Positions 17,716-25,758 of a DNA stretch of 64,000 bases are shown piece after piece. The position numbers were made by a program, and so were the translations under genes. The stretch is from Rhizobium sp. NRK18 (GTDB lineage: Bacteria > Pseudomonadota > Alphaproteobacteria > Rhizobiales > Rhizobiaceae): contig NZ_JANFMV010000005.1 of assembly GCF_024385575.1 (NCBI RefSeq), positions 1-64,000 of the forward strand, read 5' to 3'. The notes beneath the pieces were generated by a model, which was not told the DNA's origin, searched no databases, and was given only the letters and a program-made list of their open reading frames with translations. The first letter of the stretch is position 1, and each line of letters begins with the position of its first letter.

Positions 17716-18624
17716 TCAACCCCAGAGCACCTTGCGGACCGATGCCGGCCATTTCTCGACATCGAGACCGTGATGGCGGAAGAGCGCCAGCGTCACGCGT
17801 TCCAGGCCGAAACCGACGCAGGCCGTATGCGCCTCGGCACCGGTGCTGGTCTCGATCCCCCAGGTGTGGCCGAAATGGTTCTGGTGGTAGTTGAAGCTCA
17901 GGCAGGCGGTCGGGTTTTCCTCGCTGTTGACCGGCACCAGAAGCTCGAACTTCAGGCCCTGGTCACGCTGGTTGACCTTCATCATCCGGCCGGCGCGGCC
18001 GAAGAACGGATCGTTGGCGACGTCGACATCCATCGGCAGTTCGAGCGAGGTGATCAGCGCCTTGCCGCGCTCGAGCCATTTTTCGCGGAACTCGACAACC
18101 TCTTCCGGCGTGCCGGCGCGCACATATTCGCGCATGCGGAACATCTGCATGCGCGTCGGCTCTTTCGAGGGCTCGTGGCGGAAGCAGTAGGACTGCAGGT
18201 CGAACAGCCGACCGCCTTCCGGCATGCGGCCGCGCTTGGCGATCAGCGGATAGAGCGGGTAGCAGGCCGCCGGCGTCAGCACGATGTCGGAGGCTTCCTG
18301 CTGGCCTGTCCAGTCCTCGCCGGCCTCCAGGCACTCGATGATGCGGGAATGCCCCTTGTCATCGCCGCAGAAGCAGTGAACGGTGCCGGCAAGCTGCGGA
18401 AAGCTCTTCAGATAGCCGCTCTTTTCGAAATACGGACGGCTCATACCGGGCGGAAAGCGAATGACCTCGGCGCCATCGGCACTGCCATAGCGCGTCACCA
18501 GCGCCTCGAAGCGTTCGATGACATTCTCGAAGGTGCCGCTGCGGCCATAGAGACCGTCGATCCCGGTATCGAAGAGAAGACCGGCTTCCAGCAGCTGGTC
18601 GAGATACGTGTTCTGCATATCCAT
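17716..18624 (-). CDS. Amino acid:[carrier protein] ligase (class II aaRS homologue)
   Basis: The 302-residue protein is a shortened homologue of the seryl-tRNA synthetase catalytic core without a tRNA-binding arm. Motif 2 reads [20 protein letters not shown] and motif 3 GFGLER (271-276). Likely zinc ligands are Cys121, Glu166 and Cys269. In the characterised Bradyrhizobium enzyme Bll0957 I recall Cys131, Glu176 and Cys279, a constant ten-residue offset. Such enzymes activate glycine or alanine with ATP and load it on the phosphopantetheine arm of a small carrier protein, not on tRNA. The carrier gene is two genes upstream. Which amino acid is used cannot be read from sequence alone. Confidence 0.93.
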   Translation of the reverse strand: MDMQNTYLDQLLEAGLLFDTGIDGLYGRSGTFENVIERFEALVTRYGSADGAEVIRFPPGMSRPYFEKSGYLKSFPQLAGTVHCFCGDDKGHSRIIECLEAGEDWTGQQEASDIVLTPAACYPLYPLIAKRGRMPEGGRLFDLQSYCFRHEPSKEPTRMQMFRMREYVRAGTPEEVVEFREKWLERGKALITSLELPMDVDVANDPFFGRAGRMMKVNQRDQGLKFELLVPVNSEENPTACLSFNYHQNHFGHTWGIETSTGAEAHTACVGFGLERVTLALFRHHGLDVEKWPASVRKVLWG

Positions 18625-18630
18625 GGGAGC

Positions 18631-19830
18631 CTACCTCAGAAGACTTGTGTCTTGCCGCTGCACGAGCAGCAGGTTCGACGTGTTGGAGAGGATGCGATCG
18701 TTGCTGATCATCAGCCGCGCCGAATGCGCATCGCGCAGGTGCCGGCCGACCGAGTAGGGCGTGCCGTTCTTGTAGCCGAGAATGCCGGTGATCAGCAGCG
18801 CCTGGTCGACGACGGCCAGCACCTGTTCCGACGAGGCGATCTTCAGATTGTTCATCGCCACGGCAAAGCCCATCGAAGAGAGCTTTTCCTGATCGTCCCG
18901 CACGCTTTCGAAATGCTCGAGACCGGCTCGGACGCCGGAGCGCATGGTTTGCAGCACATTGCCGGCCTCCGCGAGACGCAGGGCGCCCGGCGGCTTGACG
19001 TTCGGCTGCTTGCGGGCGGCCGCACGCACGAAGCTTTGGGCGCGGGTGAATGCGTCGACGGCGATGCCGTACCACAGCGCCGACCACAGAAGGTGCGACG
19101 TCGCCAGCATCGACTGGGCGGCGATTTCGGCAAACGGCTTCGGAAAAATCTGGTCGGCAAGCACTTCGCCGCGCAGCATGAAGCCTTCCGAGCAGGTGCC
19201 GCGCATGCCGAGCGTATCCCAGTCATTGGTCTTTTCGAGCGTGTACTGGCCCTTTTCCAGAACCGTCATCACCTGGTCGGACGAAGCCGCATCGGGATGG
19301 CGGCGCGAGGTCGCCAGGATCGCGTCGGCCTCGGCACCGTAGGAAATCACGGTCGCCGCCTTTTCGAGACGCGCCTTGGTACCATCGACTTCGACCGCGC
19401 AGATGGAATTGCGCAGGTCGCCGCCGATACCGGCTTCGGTGGTCGCCGATCCCAAAAGCAGCTGGTCGCGGGAACAGCGCGTCATGTAGGCGGAATGCCA
19501 GGCGCTCTCGACCCCATGCGAGACGAGGCTCGACATCTTGATCTGGTGCATGGCGAAGATCATGCCGGACGAGGCACAGGCCTGACCGATGATCGAAACG
19601 GCCTCGGCGACATCGGCGAGGCTTGCGCCTTCACCGCCGAGCGATTTGGGCACCATCATGCCGAGCAGACGCTCCGTCTTCATGGCGGCGATCGCCTCTT
19701 TCGGGAAACGTGCCCCGCGATCGACGGAATCGGCGTTGGCGGCGGCGACCTCGGCAACCCGTTTTGCCCGTTCGGCATAGCCCGGCAGGACGGCGGACTG
19801 CTCAGGTTCCGGAATGGCGTGAGTGTTCAT
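18631..19830 (-). CDS. Acyl-CoA dehydrogenase-like flavoprotein
   Basis: The 399-residue protein has the acyl-CoA dehydrogenase fold: LLGMMVPKSLGGEGASLADV at the N-terminal helical domain, the middle beta-domain (LGSATTEAGIGGD, TNDWDTLGMRGTCSEGF) and a helical C-terminal domain ending RDAHSARLMISND. The usual catalytic Glu of the C-terminal YEGT motif is replaced around ISND. Since the adjacent genes make an aminoacylated carrier protein, this enzyme may oxidise or otherwise act on the carrier-bound group, as flavoproteins do with prolyl carrier proteins in pyrrole formation. It overlaps the carrier gene stop by one base (TAATG) and ends six bases before the ligase. Confidence 0.87.
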   Translation of the reverse strand: MNTHAIPEPEQSAVLPGYAERAKRVAEVAAANADSVDRGARFPKEAIAAMKTERLLGMMVPKSLGGEGASLADVAEAVSIIGQACASSGMIFAMHQIKMSSLVSHGVESAWHSAYMTRCSRDQLLLGSATTEAGIGGDLRNSICAVEVDGTKARLEKAATVISYGAEADAILATSRRHPDAASSDQVMTVLEKGQYTLEKTNDWDTLGMRGTCSEGFMLRGEVLADQIFPKPFAEIAAQSMLATSHLLWSALWYGIAVDAFTRAQSFVRAAARKQPNVKPPGALRLAEAGNVLQTMRSGVRAGLEHFESVRDDQEKLSSMGFAVAMNNLKIASSEQVLAVVDQALLITGILGYKNGTPYSVGRHLRDAHSARLMISNDRILSNTSNLLLVQRQDTSLLR

Positions 19831-20081
19831 TACGCAGCCTCTTCATCTCCGGTGATCGACGACACCGCGGCGGCGATCGAATTGATCGTCGCGAAGGTGC
19901 GCCGGTTCAAAAGGTTTTCCGGGAACTCGATGTCGAACATGTCCTCGATGCCGAGCATGAGCTGCACCGAGGCGAACGACGTCAGCCCCGCGTCATAGAG
20001 ATCGCTGTCGTCCTTCAGTGACGACGGATCGATGCCGCTATGCTTGCCGATTAGCTCTCTTATCTTCTGCTTCATGGTCAC
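19830..20081 (-). CDS. Acyl/aminoacyl carrier protein
   Basis: This 83-residue carrier protein has the 4'-phosphopantetheine attachment site at Ser35 in DAGLTSFASVQLML, a variant of the usual D-S-L motif common in the carrier partners of amino acid:[carrier protein] ligases. The flanking helices (MKQKIRELIGKHSGI, IEDMFDIEFPENLL) fit a four-helix carrier fold. It is the first gene of a tight four-gene operon, with GGGG before the ATG. The holo form needs a phosphopantetheinyl transferase encoded elsewhere. Confidence 0.92.
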   Translation of the reverse strand: MTMKQKIRELIGKHSGIDPSSLKDDSDLYDAGLTSFASVQLMLGIEDMFDIEFPENLLNRRTFATINSIAAAVSSITGDEEAA

Positions 20082-20175
20082 GTCCCCTCAAAATGCCGGA
20101 ATCCAAACTTCGGCGGGAACGGTAGGCGCGCAAACCTGTAGCAAAGGTAAAATGCCGCCGATTTGAGGTGCACCA

Positions 20176-20228
20176 ATTGGCTCTGTGGCTAACCAATCGT
20201 TACTTCGCAGGTTGTATTGTCCACAACC
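20176..20228. promoter_or_regulatory. Candidate control region of the carrier-protein operon
   Basis: Two inverted repeats lie here in the 193-base gap before the carrier gene: ATTGG/CCAAT with a 12-base spacer (20176-20197) and GGTTGT/ACAACC with a 7-base spacer (20210-20228). Either could bind the LysR protein encoded just upstream. Arms are short, so this is tentative. Confidence 0.35.
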
Positions 20229-20274
20229 GGTTGAAATCGTCGCACGATGGCGAAGACACGGAAAATCGCCGAAA

Positions 20275-21180
20275 CTATACAGTGCCCCGCGCGAGGCATT
20301 CCCCCAGCCATTTGCGGAATGCGGCAAGCGGCGGGTACATGGCGCGGGCCTCGGGCCAGACGAGCCAATAGGCGCCGGAGCCGGGCACCGAGCGCTTCAG
20401 AAGCGGCACCAGCCGGCTTTCGCGGATTTCGGTGTCGGCGAGAAAATCCGGCAGCAGTGCGATGCCGAGGCCGGCAATCGCCGCCTGGGTCATGGTGGCG
20501 AACTGGTCGAACAGCATGCCGGTGATGTTCGGCGGCGCCGCCTCTTGCGCCGCAAACCAAATGCGCCACGCCGTCGGCCGGGTTTCGAGCTGCAGGAGCG
20601 GCAAATCCTGAAGATCGGCGGCGGTGGCGATCGGGTGCTTTTCCAGGAGGGCAGGCGAAATGCAGGCGGTCAGGGTCTCGTCGAACAGCTTCATATGGCC
20701 GGCATCGCGCCAGTCGTCCGTGCCGAAATGAATGGCGGCGTCGAAGCTTTCGGCGGCGAAGTTGAAGCGCTTCAGCCGGGTCGCCAGATTGACGGTGATG
20801 CCCGGATGGCCCTCCAGAAAATCACCGAGCCGCGGCGCCAGCCAGCGTGTGCCGAAGGCCGGCAGGATGGAGAGCGACAGCGAGCCGCCGCCGGGATTGG
20901 CGGCAAACTCCATGCTGGCGCGCTGAACGAGATCGAGCGCGCGGGTAACGTCGCGGCCATAGGCGAGCGCGGCCTCGGTCGGGATCAGCTTCTGGCGATG
21001 CCGCTCGAACAGCGGATGGCCGAGCTGCTGCTCGAGATTCTGCACCAGACGGCTGACGGTGCTCTGCGTCAGATCGAGATCACGGGCGGCGGCCGCCGTG
21101 GATCCGCTTCTGAGCACCGCCTCGAAAGCGGAGAGAAGGCTGACCGAGGGAAGGAAGCGGCGCGGACGAAAGCTGGACAC
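20275..21180 (-). CDS. LysR-family regulator, GcvA-like
   Basis: This 301-residue LysR protein has a helix-turn-helix with the GcvA-type start FLPSVSLLSAFEAVLRSGS and DLDLTQSTVSRLVQNLE, and an effector domain with the subgroup signature FDAAIHFGTDDW. It lies directly upstream of, and in the same direction as, the carrier-protein operon with 193 bases between. It is the nearest candidate regulator of that operon, though divergent placement, the usual LysR hallmark, is missing. Confidence 0.9.
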   Translation of the reverse strand: MSSFRPRRFLPSVSLLSAFEAVLRSGSTAAAARDLDLTQSTVSRLVQNLEQQLGHPLFERHRQKLIPTEAALAYGRDVTRALDLVQRASMEFAANPGGGSLSLSILPAFGTRWLAPRLGDFLEGHPGITVNLATRLKRFNFAAESFDAAIHFGTDDWRDAGHMKLFDETLTACISPALLEKHPIATAADLQDLPLLQLETRPTAWRIWFAAQEAAPPNITGMLFDQFATMTQAAIAGLGIALLPDFLADTEIRESRLVPLLKRSVPGSGAYWLVWPEARAMYPPLAAFRKWLGECLARGTV

Positions 21181-21316
21181 GGCAGATCATTTCCTATGCA
21201 TGGAATGCATGAACTTCGCATTGGATAACTGGCAACGACGTCAAGAGCAATGACGGGCTGCATGATTTGCATGGCGCCCGCGGTCATATCGAACTGCACA
21301 GACACTTTTCTGGGGC

Positions 21317-21652
21317 TCAGCTCTGTTCCTCGGAACTGTCATCCAGGTCCTTGTCGAGAGCGACATCCGGAGTCTGCATGATCATGCGTGCATGGCGGAT
21401 GGTGAGAACGTCGACGATCTTGCCATCATAGAGGTAGTCCAGAAGATAGTCACCGACGACGAGTGTGCGTCCGCCCGCAATCTGCAGGCCGTGCATATGG
21501 TTGCCTGTCTCTGGAAACTCGTCGAGCAAATTTCTCGCCTTCTTCATCGCCAGAGAAAAGGTGCGGGCGGCAGGCGGGTTCCGCAAGTGAAGGTATTCCG
21601 CTTCCCGACGGATATAGTCAGCGGCTTTCCTGGAAAGCCGGACCTTCGTCAT
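21317..21652 (-). CDS. ParE/RelE-family toxin
   Basis: The 111-residue protein has the ParE-like pattern: N-terminal helix KVRLSRKAADYIRREAEYL, a central FPETGNHMHGL block and the C-terminal strand motif YLLDYLYDGKIVDVLTIRHAR. ParE-type toxins poison DNA gyrase and RelE types cleave mRNA; the sequence resembles ParE more. It overlaps the preceding antitoxin gene by four bases (ATGA), the usual arrangement. An acidic tail (LDKDLDDSSEEQS) is unusual. Confidence 0.85.
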   Translation of the reverse strand: MTKVRLSRKAADYIRREAEYLHLRNPPAARTFSLAMKKARNLLDEFPETGNHMHGLQIAGGRTLVVGDYLLDYLYDGKIVDVLTIRHARMIMQTPDVALDKDLDDSSEEQS

Positions 21653-21909
21653 GCGACCTTGCCGGCGATGATGCGATCCATCTCGGCGATGACGTCATCC
21701 ATGTCCTCGCGCTCGCCTGCGGCGATCTGTTCACGCCCGTGAACGGCGGACAGCAGTTCAGCCCCCTCGTTGAGCAGGTAGGTTCTGAGCGCCCGGACGA
21801 TGATGTAGCTTCTGGATCGCTCGGTGGCATCGGCGATCTGCTCGATCTCTGCCAGAACGTCCGATGGCACGCGGAGGGTGACGGATTCCGTCGTTGCAGG
21901 TTTCGTCAT
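21649..21909 (-). CDS. Ribbon-helix-helix (CopG/ParD-type) antitoxin
   Basis: This 86-residue protein starts with a ribbon strand ESVTLRVPSDVLAEIEQI and the helix ERSRSYIIVRALRTYL, a clear ribbon-helix-helix DNA-binding domain, followed by an acidic toxin-binding tail (REDMDDVIAEMDRIIAG). AAGGAGG sits just before the chosen ATG. Upstream direct repeats likely form its operator. It should neutralise the ParE-like protein and repress the pair. Confidence 0.88.
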   Translation of the reverse strand: MTKPATTESVTLRVPSDVLAEIEQIADATERSRSYIIVRALRTYLLNEGAELLSAVHGREQIAAGEREDMDDVIAEMDRIIAGKVA

Positions 21910-21926
21910 GCGGACCTCCTTGAAGC

Positions 21927-21944
21927 GTAAGACAATGTAAGACA
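21927..21944 (-). promoter_or_regulatory. Direct-repeat operator of the toxin-antitoxin pair
   Basis: GTAAGACA occurs twice with starts ten bases apart, about one helical turn, 18 to 35 bases upstream of the antitoxin ATG. Ribbon-helix-helix repressors often bind such helically phased short repeats. Confidence 0.55.
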
Positions 21945-21990
21945 CTTCAGGCAGCGATGCAACGACACGACCAATTGAACCAAGATCCCA

Positions 21991-22812
21991 TCAGAACGTC
22001 GGCGGCGTGTTGATCCAGATGAGGACGGTTTCGGTGTCGGCGGCGTTGCGCCAGGAATGCGGGCGGCGGCTTTCGAAATAGAAGCTGTCGCCGGCGGCAA
22101 GCTCGAAGAAGCGGTCGCCGTCGAGGACGATTTCAAGCCGGCCGGAAAGGACGTGGATGAACTCCTCGCCCTCGTGCTGATAGGCGCCTTCGCTGGAGGC
22201 GCCGGGCGCGAGCTGGAAGCGGTGGCAGTCCATCTGGTTCTGCCCTTCGGCCAGCACGTTGACGGTGACGCCGGAGGAAGAGGGTGGCCAGGACTTCCAC
22301 GCACCGCCCCGCACCAGCGATTCCCCCTGTCCGGCGACGTCCTGGCCGCTGAGCGCCGCAACCGTGGTGCCGAGATGCTGGGCGACCGTATGCAGGGTCG
22401 TGAAGGAGAGCCCCTGGGAGGTGCGCTCGAAGGTGGAAAGAACCGAGGCGGAGATGCCGCATGCGGCGGCAACGGCGTCCAGGGTGGCACCCGCCGCCTG
22501 TCGCAGCCGCCGCACCTTGCGGCCGATCGGGATGCCCGCGGGCTCCCGCCGCTTCCGGCGTGCCGGCTCGGTTTTCCGGACAGCCGGCCTGTCTTCCATG
22601 CTGTCGCGGATCGCGGCCGGGTTCAGCCCCTTCTCGCTGCGCAGCCAGGCGATCGTCTTCAGCCGGTCCACCAGCGTCTGGTCGTAGAGCCGCTGGCCGC
22701 TGTCGGTGCGGATCGGTTCGATCAGCCCCTGGCTTTCCCACAGCCTCAGCGTCGAGGGGGAAACGCCGGCAATCCGCGCGGCTTCGGCGATCTTGAAACG
22801 GACATCGTTCAT
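21991..22812 (-). CDS. MerR-XRE-cupin triple-domain regulator
   Basis: The 273-residue protein fuses three parts: a MerR-type winged helix at 1-70 (FKIAEAARIAGVSPSTLRLWES), a second helix-turn-helix of XRE type at about 96-155 (IGRKVRRLRQAAGATLDAVA) after a basic linker, and a cupin sensor domain at about 185-268 (HEGEEFIHVLSGRLEIVLDG). XRE-cupin regulators such as PuuR control putrescine/GABA catabolism, and this gene is divergent from gabT-gabD, so it probably regulates them. Two DNA-binding domains of different families in one chain are uncommon. GGAG lies before the chosen ATG. Confidence 0.88.
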   Translation of the reverse strand: MNDVRFKIAEAARIAGVSPSTLRLWESQGLIEPIRTDSGQRLYDQTLVDRLKTIAWLRSEKGLNPAAIRDSMEDRPAVRKTEPARRKRREPAGIPIGRKVRRLRQAAGATLDAVAAACGISASVLSTFERTSQGLSFTTLHTVAQHLGTTVAALSGQDVAGQGESLVRGGAWKSWPPSSSGVTVNVLAEGQNQMDCHRFQLAPGASSEGAYQHEGEEFIHVLSGRLEIVLDGDRFFELAAGDSFYFESRRPHSWRNAADTETVLIWINTPPTF

Positions 22813-22872
22813 GGCTGCTCCGGCCGGAAGGAAACCCGGCCCTGAGGCCCGGATTAAATCGTTACGGCCATA

Positions 22873-22897
22873 TTGCAACTCTACAGAAAAAATGCAA
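22873..22897. promoter_or_regulatory. Candidate operator between the cupin regulator and gabT
   Basis: TTGCA and TGCAA form an inverted repeat with a 15-base spacer in the 138-base divergent gap. The arms are short, so this is only a candidate site for the MerR-XRE-cupin regulator. Confidence 0.25.
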
Positions 22898-22950
22898 GAA
22901 ATCTATTCAAGGCGGCAGGCGCCGGTTTTCCAGATCGAAGGGGATCTCCC

Positions 22951-24231
22951 ATGCTCAACAACGAAGTTGCAACCCGTCGCTCCGACGCCATTTCGCGCGG
23001 CGTCGGCGTCACCACGCAGGTCTATGCCGACAAGGCAGAGAACGCCGAGATCTGGGACATCGAAGGCCGCCGCTATATCGACTTTGCCGCCGGCATCGCC
23101 GTCGTCAACACCGGCCACCGGCATCCGAAGGTGATCGCGGCCGTCAAGGATCAGCTCGATCACTTCACCCACACCTGCCATCAGGTAGTGCCCTACGAGA
23201 ACTACGTCCGGCTCGCCGAGCGGCTGAACGATCTCGTTCCCGGCCAGTTCAAGAAGAAGACCGTCTTCGTCACGACCGGCGCCGAAGCCGTCGAAAACGC
23301 CGTGAAGATCGCCCGCGCAGCCACCAACCGCTCCGCCGTCATCGCCTTTACCGGCGCCTTCCATGGCCGCACTTTCATGGGCATGACGCTGACCGGCAAG
23401 GTCGTGCCCTACAAGACGGGCTTCGGCGCGATGATGCCCGACGTCTTCCACGTGCCGTTCCCGGTCGCGCTGCACGGCACGACGCCGGAAGAGTCGCTCG
23501 CCGTCCTGGACAAGCTGTTCAAGGCCGACGTCGACCCGAACCGCGTCGCGGCCTTCATCGTCGAGCCGGTGCAGGGCGAGGGCGGTTTCTATGAAGTGCC
23601 GCGCGCCTTCATGACGAAGCTGCGCGAACTTGCCGACAAGCATGGCATCCTGATGATCGCCGACGAGGTGCAGACCGGCTTTGCCCGCACGGGCAAGATG
23701 TTTGCCATGGAGCATTACGGCGTCGTCGCCGACATCACCACCATGGCCAAGGGCCTTGGCGGCGGGTTCCCGATCGCTGCCGTCACCGGCCGCGCCGAGA
23801 TCATGGATGCGCCCGGCCCCGGCGGTCTTGGCGGCACCTATGGTGGCAACCCGATCGGTATTGCCGCCGGCAATGCGGTGCTCGACGTCATCGCGGAAGA
23901 AAAGCTCTGCGAGCGGGCGGATTCGCTTGGCAACCGGCTCAAACAGCGGCTGCAGTCCTTGACGGAAGCCGTGCCCCAGATCGCCGACATCCGCGGTCCG
24001 GGCTTCATGAATGCGGTCGAGTTCAACCTGCCCGGAACAAAGACGCCGGACGCGGATTTTGCTAACAAGGTCCGCGCCAAGGCGCTCGACAAGGGCCTCA
24101 TCCTGCTGACCTGCGGCGTCTACGGAAACGTCATCCGCTTCCTGTCGCCGATCACCATCCAGGACGACGTCTTCGCCGAGGCGCTCGACATTCTTGAAAC
24201 CACATTGCGCGAATGCGCCAAGGAAGCCTGA
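22951..24231 (+). CDS. gabT: 4-aminobutyrate aminotransferase
   Basis: This 426-residue class III PLP-dependent aminotransferase has the motifs VTTGAEAVENAVKIARAAT and FTGAFHGRTFMGMTLTGK, the cofactor Asp in LMIADEVQTGFARTG and the Schiff-base Lys267 in MAKGLGGGFP. Length and sequence fit GabT, which moves the amino group of GABA to 2-oxoglutarate to give succinic semialdehyde. gabD follows three bases later. The ATG preceded by AAGGGG (MLNNEVATRRSD) is chosen. Confidence 0.95.
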   Translation: MLNNEVATRRSDAISRGVGVTTQVYADKAENAEIWDIEGRRYIDFAAGIAVVNTGHRHPKVIAAVKDQLDHFTHTCHQVVPYENYVRLAERLNDLVPGQFKKKTVFVTTGAEAVENAVKIARAATNRSAVIAFTGAFHGRTFMGMTLTGKVVPYKTGFGAMMPDVFHVPFPVALHGTTPEESLAVLDKLFKADVDPNRVAAFIVEPVQGEGGFYEVPRAFMTKLRELADKHGILMIADEVQTGFARTGKMFAMEHYGVVADITTMAKGLGGGFPIAAVTGRAEIMDAPGPGGLGGTYGGNPIGIAAGNAVLDVIAEEKLCERADSLGNRLKQRLQSLTEAVPQIADIRGPGFMNAVEFNLPGTKTPDADFANKVRAKALDKGLILLTCGVYGNVIRFLSPITIQDDVFAEALDILETTLRECAKEA

Positions 24232-24234
24232 TCC

Positions 24235-25713
24235 ATGACCATTTCCGACACCCTCACCAAGAAACTCAAGGATCCGAGCCTCGCCGTCGACAAGGCCTAT
24301 ATCGCCGGCAAATGGGTCGACAGGAGCGATAGCGGCAAGACGTTCGAGATCACCAACCCGGCCAATGGCGAGGTGATCGCCACCGTGCCGGACATGAACC
24401 GCACCGAGACCGCCCGCGCGATCGATGCGGCCTACAAGGCGCAGAAGGAGTGGGCGAAGAAGACCGGCAAGGAACGCGCCGCGGTCCTGCGCAAGCTCTA
24501 CGACCTGATGGTCGCCAATGCCGATGACCTCGCGATCATCCTGACGATGGAAATGGGCAAGCCGGTTGCCGAAGCGAAGGGCGAGATCCTCTACGGCGCA
24601 TCTTACGTCGAGTGGTTCGGCGAGGAAGCAAAGCGCGTCTACGGCGACACCATTCCGGGCCACCAGGCCGACAAGCGCATCCTCATCATCAAGCAGCCGG
24701 TCGGGGTCGTCGGCGCCATCACGCCCTGGAACTTCCCGAATGCGATGCTCGCCCGCAAGATGGCGCCGGCGCTCGCCGCCGGTTGCGCCATGGTGTCGAA
24801 GCCCGCCGGTGAAACGCCGCTGTCGGCGCTGGCGCTGGCCCTGCTCGCCGAACGTGCCGGCCTGCCCGCCGGCCTGTTCAACGTCATCCTGTCGTCGGAT
24901 TCCTCCTCTGTCGGCAAGGAGCTCTGCGAGAACGACAAGGTCCGCAAGCTGACGTTCACCGGCTCGACCAATGTCGGCAAGATCCTGATGCGCCAGGGTG
25001 CCGACCAGATCATGAAGCTCGGCCTTGAGCTTGGCGGTAATGCGCCGTTCATCGTCTTCGACGACGCCGACCTCGACGCGGCCGTCGAAGGGGCGATGGT
25101 CTCCAAGTACCGCAACAACGGCCAGACCTGCGTCTGCGCCAACCGGCTCTACGTGCAGGCCGGCGTCTATGACGCGTTTGCCGACAAGCTTGCCGCCAAG
25201 GTCGCCCAGATGAAGGTCGGCGACGGTTTCGCCGATGGCGTGAATGCCGGCCCCCTGATCACCGACAAGGCGCTCGCCAAGGTCGAGGAGCACATCGAGG
25301 ACGCGCTCGGCAAGGGCGCCAAGGTGGCGATCGGCGGCAAGCGCGACAAGCAGGGCGGGCTGTTCTTCGAGCCGACGATCCTGACCGGCGTGACGACCGA
25401 GATGAAGGTCGCGCGCGAAGAAACCTTCGGCCCTGTCGCACCGCTCTTCAAGTTCGACACCGAAGAGGAAGTGATCGAGATGGCCAACAACACCGAATTC
25501 GGCCTTGCCTCCTATTTCTACTCGAAGGATCTCTCGAAGGTCTTCCGTGTTGCCGAGGCGCTGGAATACGGTATGGTCGGCATCAATACCGGCCTGATCT
25601 CCACCGAAACCGCCCCCTTCGGCGGTATCAAGCAGTCCGGCCAGGGCCGCGAAGGCTCGAAATACGGGATCGAGGACTATATCGAGATCAAGTATCTCTG
25701 CCTCAGCATCTGA
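24235..25713 (+). CDS. gabD: Succinate-semialdehyde dehydrogenase (NADP+)
   Basis: This 492-residue aldehyde dehydrogenase has the cofactor motif FTGSTNVGK, the general base Glu266 in LELGGNAPF and the nucleophile Cys299 in NNGQTCVCANR. The Cys-X-Cys pair is the redox-sensitive pair known in GabD enzymes. It completes GABA breakdown by oxidising succinic semialdehyde to succinate. It lies three bases after gabT in the same operon and is followed by a strong terminator. Confidence 0.95.
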   Translation: MTISDTLTKKLKDPSLAVDKAYIAGKWVDRSDSGKTFEITNPANGEVIATVPDMNRTETARAIDAAYKAQKEWAKKTGKERAAVLRKLYDLMVANADDLAIILTMEMGKPVAEAKGEILYGASYVEWFGEEAKRVYGDTIPGHQADKRILIIKQPVGVVGAITPWNFPNAMLARKMAPALAAGCAMVSKPAGETPLSALALALLAERAGLPAGLFNVILSSDSSSVGKELCENDKVRKLTFTGSTNVGKILMRQGADQIMKLGLELGGNAPFIVFDDADLDAAVEGAMVSKYRNNGQTCVCANRLYVQAGVYDAFADKLAAKVAQMKVGDGFADGVNAGPLITDKALAKVEEHIEDALGKGAKVAIGGKRDKQGGLFFEPTILTGVTTEMKVAREETFGPVAPLFKFDTEEEVIEMANNTEFGLASYFYSKDLSKVFRVAEALEYGMVGINTGLISTETAPFGGIKQSGQGREGSKYGIEDYIEIKYLCLSI

Positions 25714-25728
25714 GGCTGGAGACAGACC

Positions 25729-25755
25729 GGGGCGGCAGCAATGCCGCCCCTTTTT
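25729..25755 (+). terminator. Intrinsic terminator after gabD
   Basis: A perfect nine-base stem (GGGGCGGCA with TGCCGCCCC), a GCAA tetraloop and five T residues form a textbook intrinsic terminator ending four bases before the convergent LacI gene's stop. Confidence 0.92.
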
Positions 25756-25758
25756 GAT

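Noticed and set aside
17626..19998. Long plus-strand open frame opposite the carrier-protein operon
   Set aside because: The opposite strand carries four recognisable proteins; the plus frame has no ribosome site and no family pattern.
22903..25293. Long minus-strand open frame opposite gabT and gabD
   Set aside because: It is the antisense frame of two clear GABA enzymes and shows no domain of its own.
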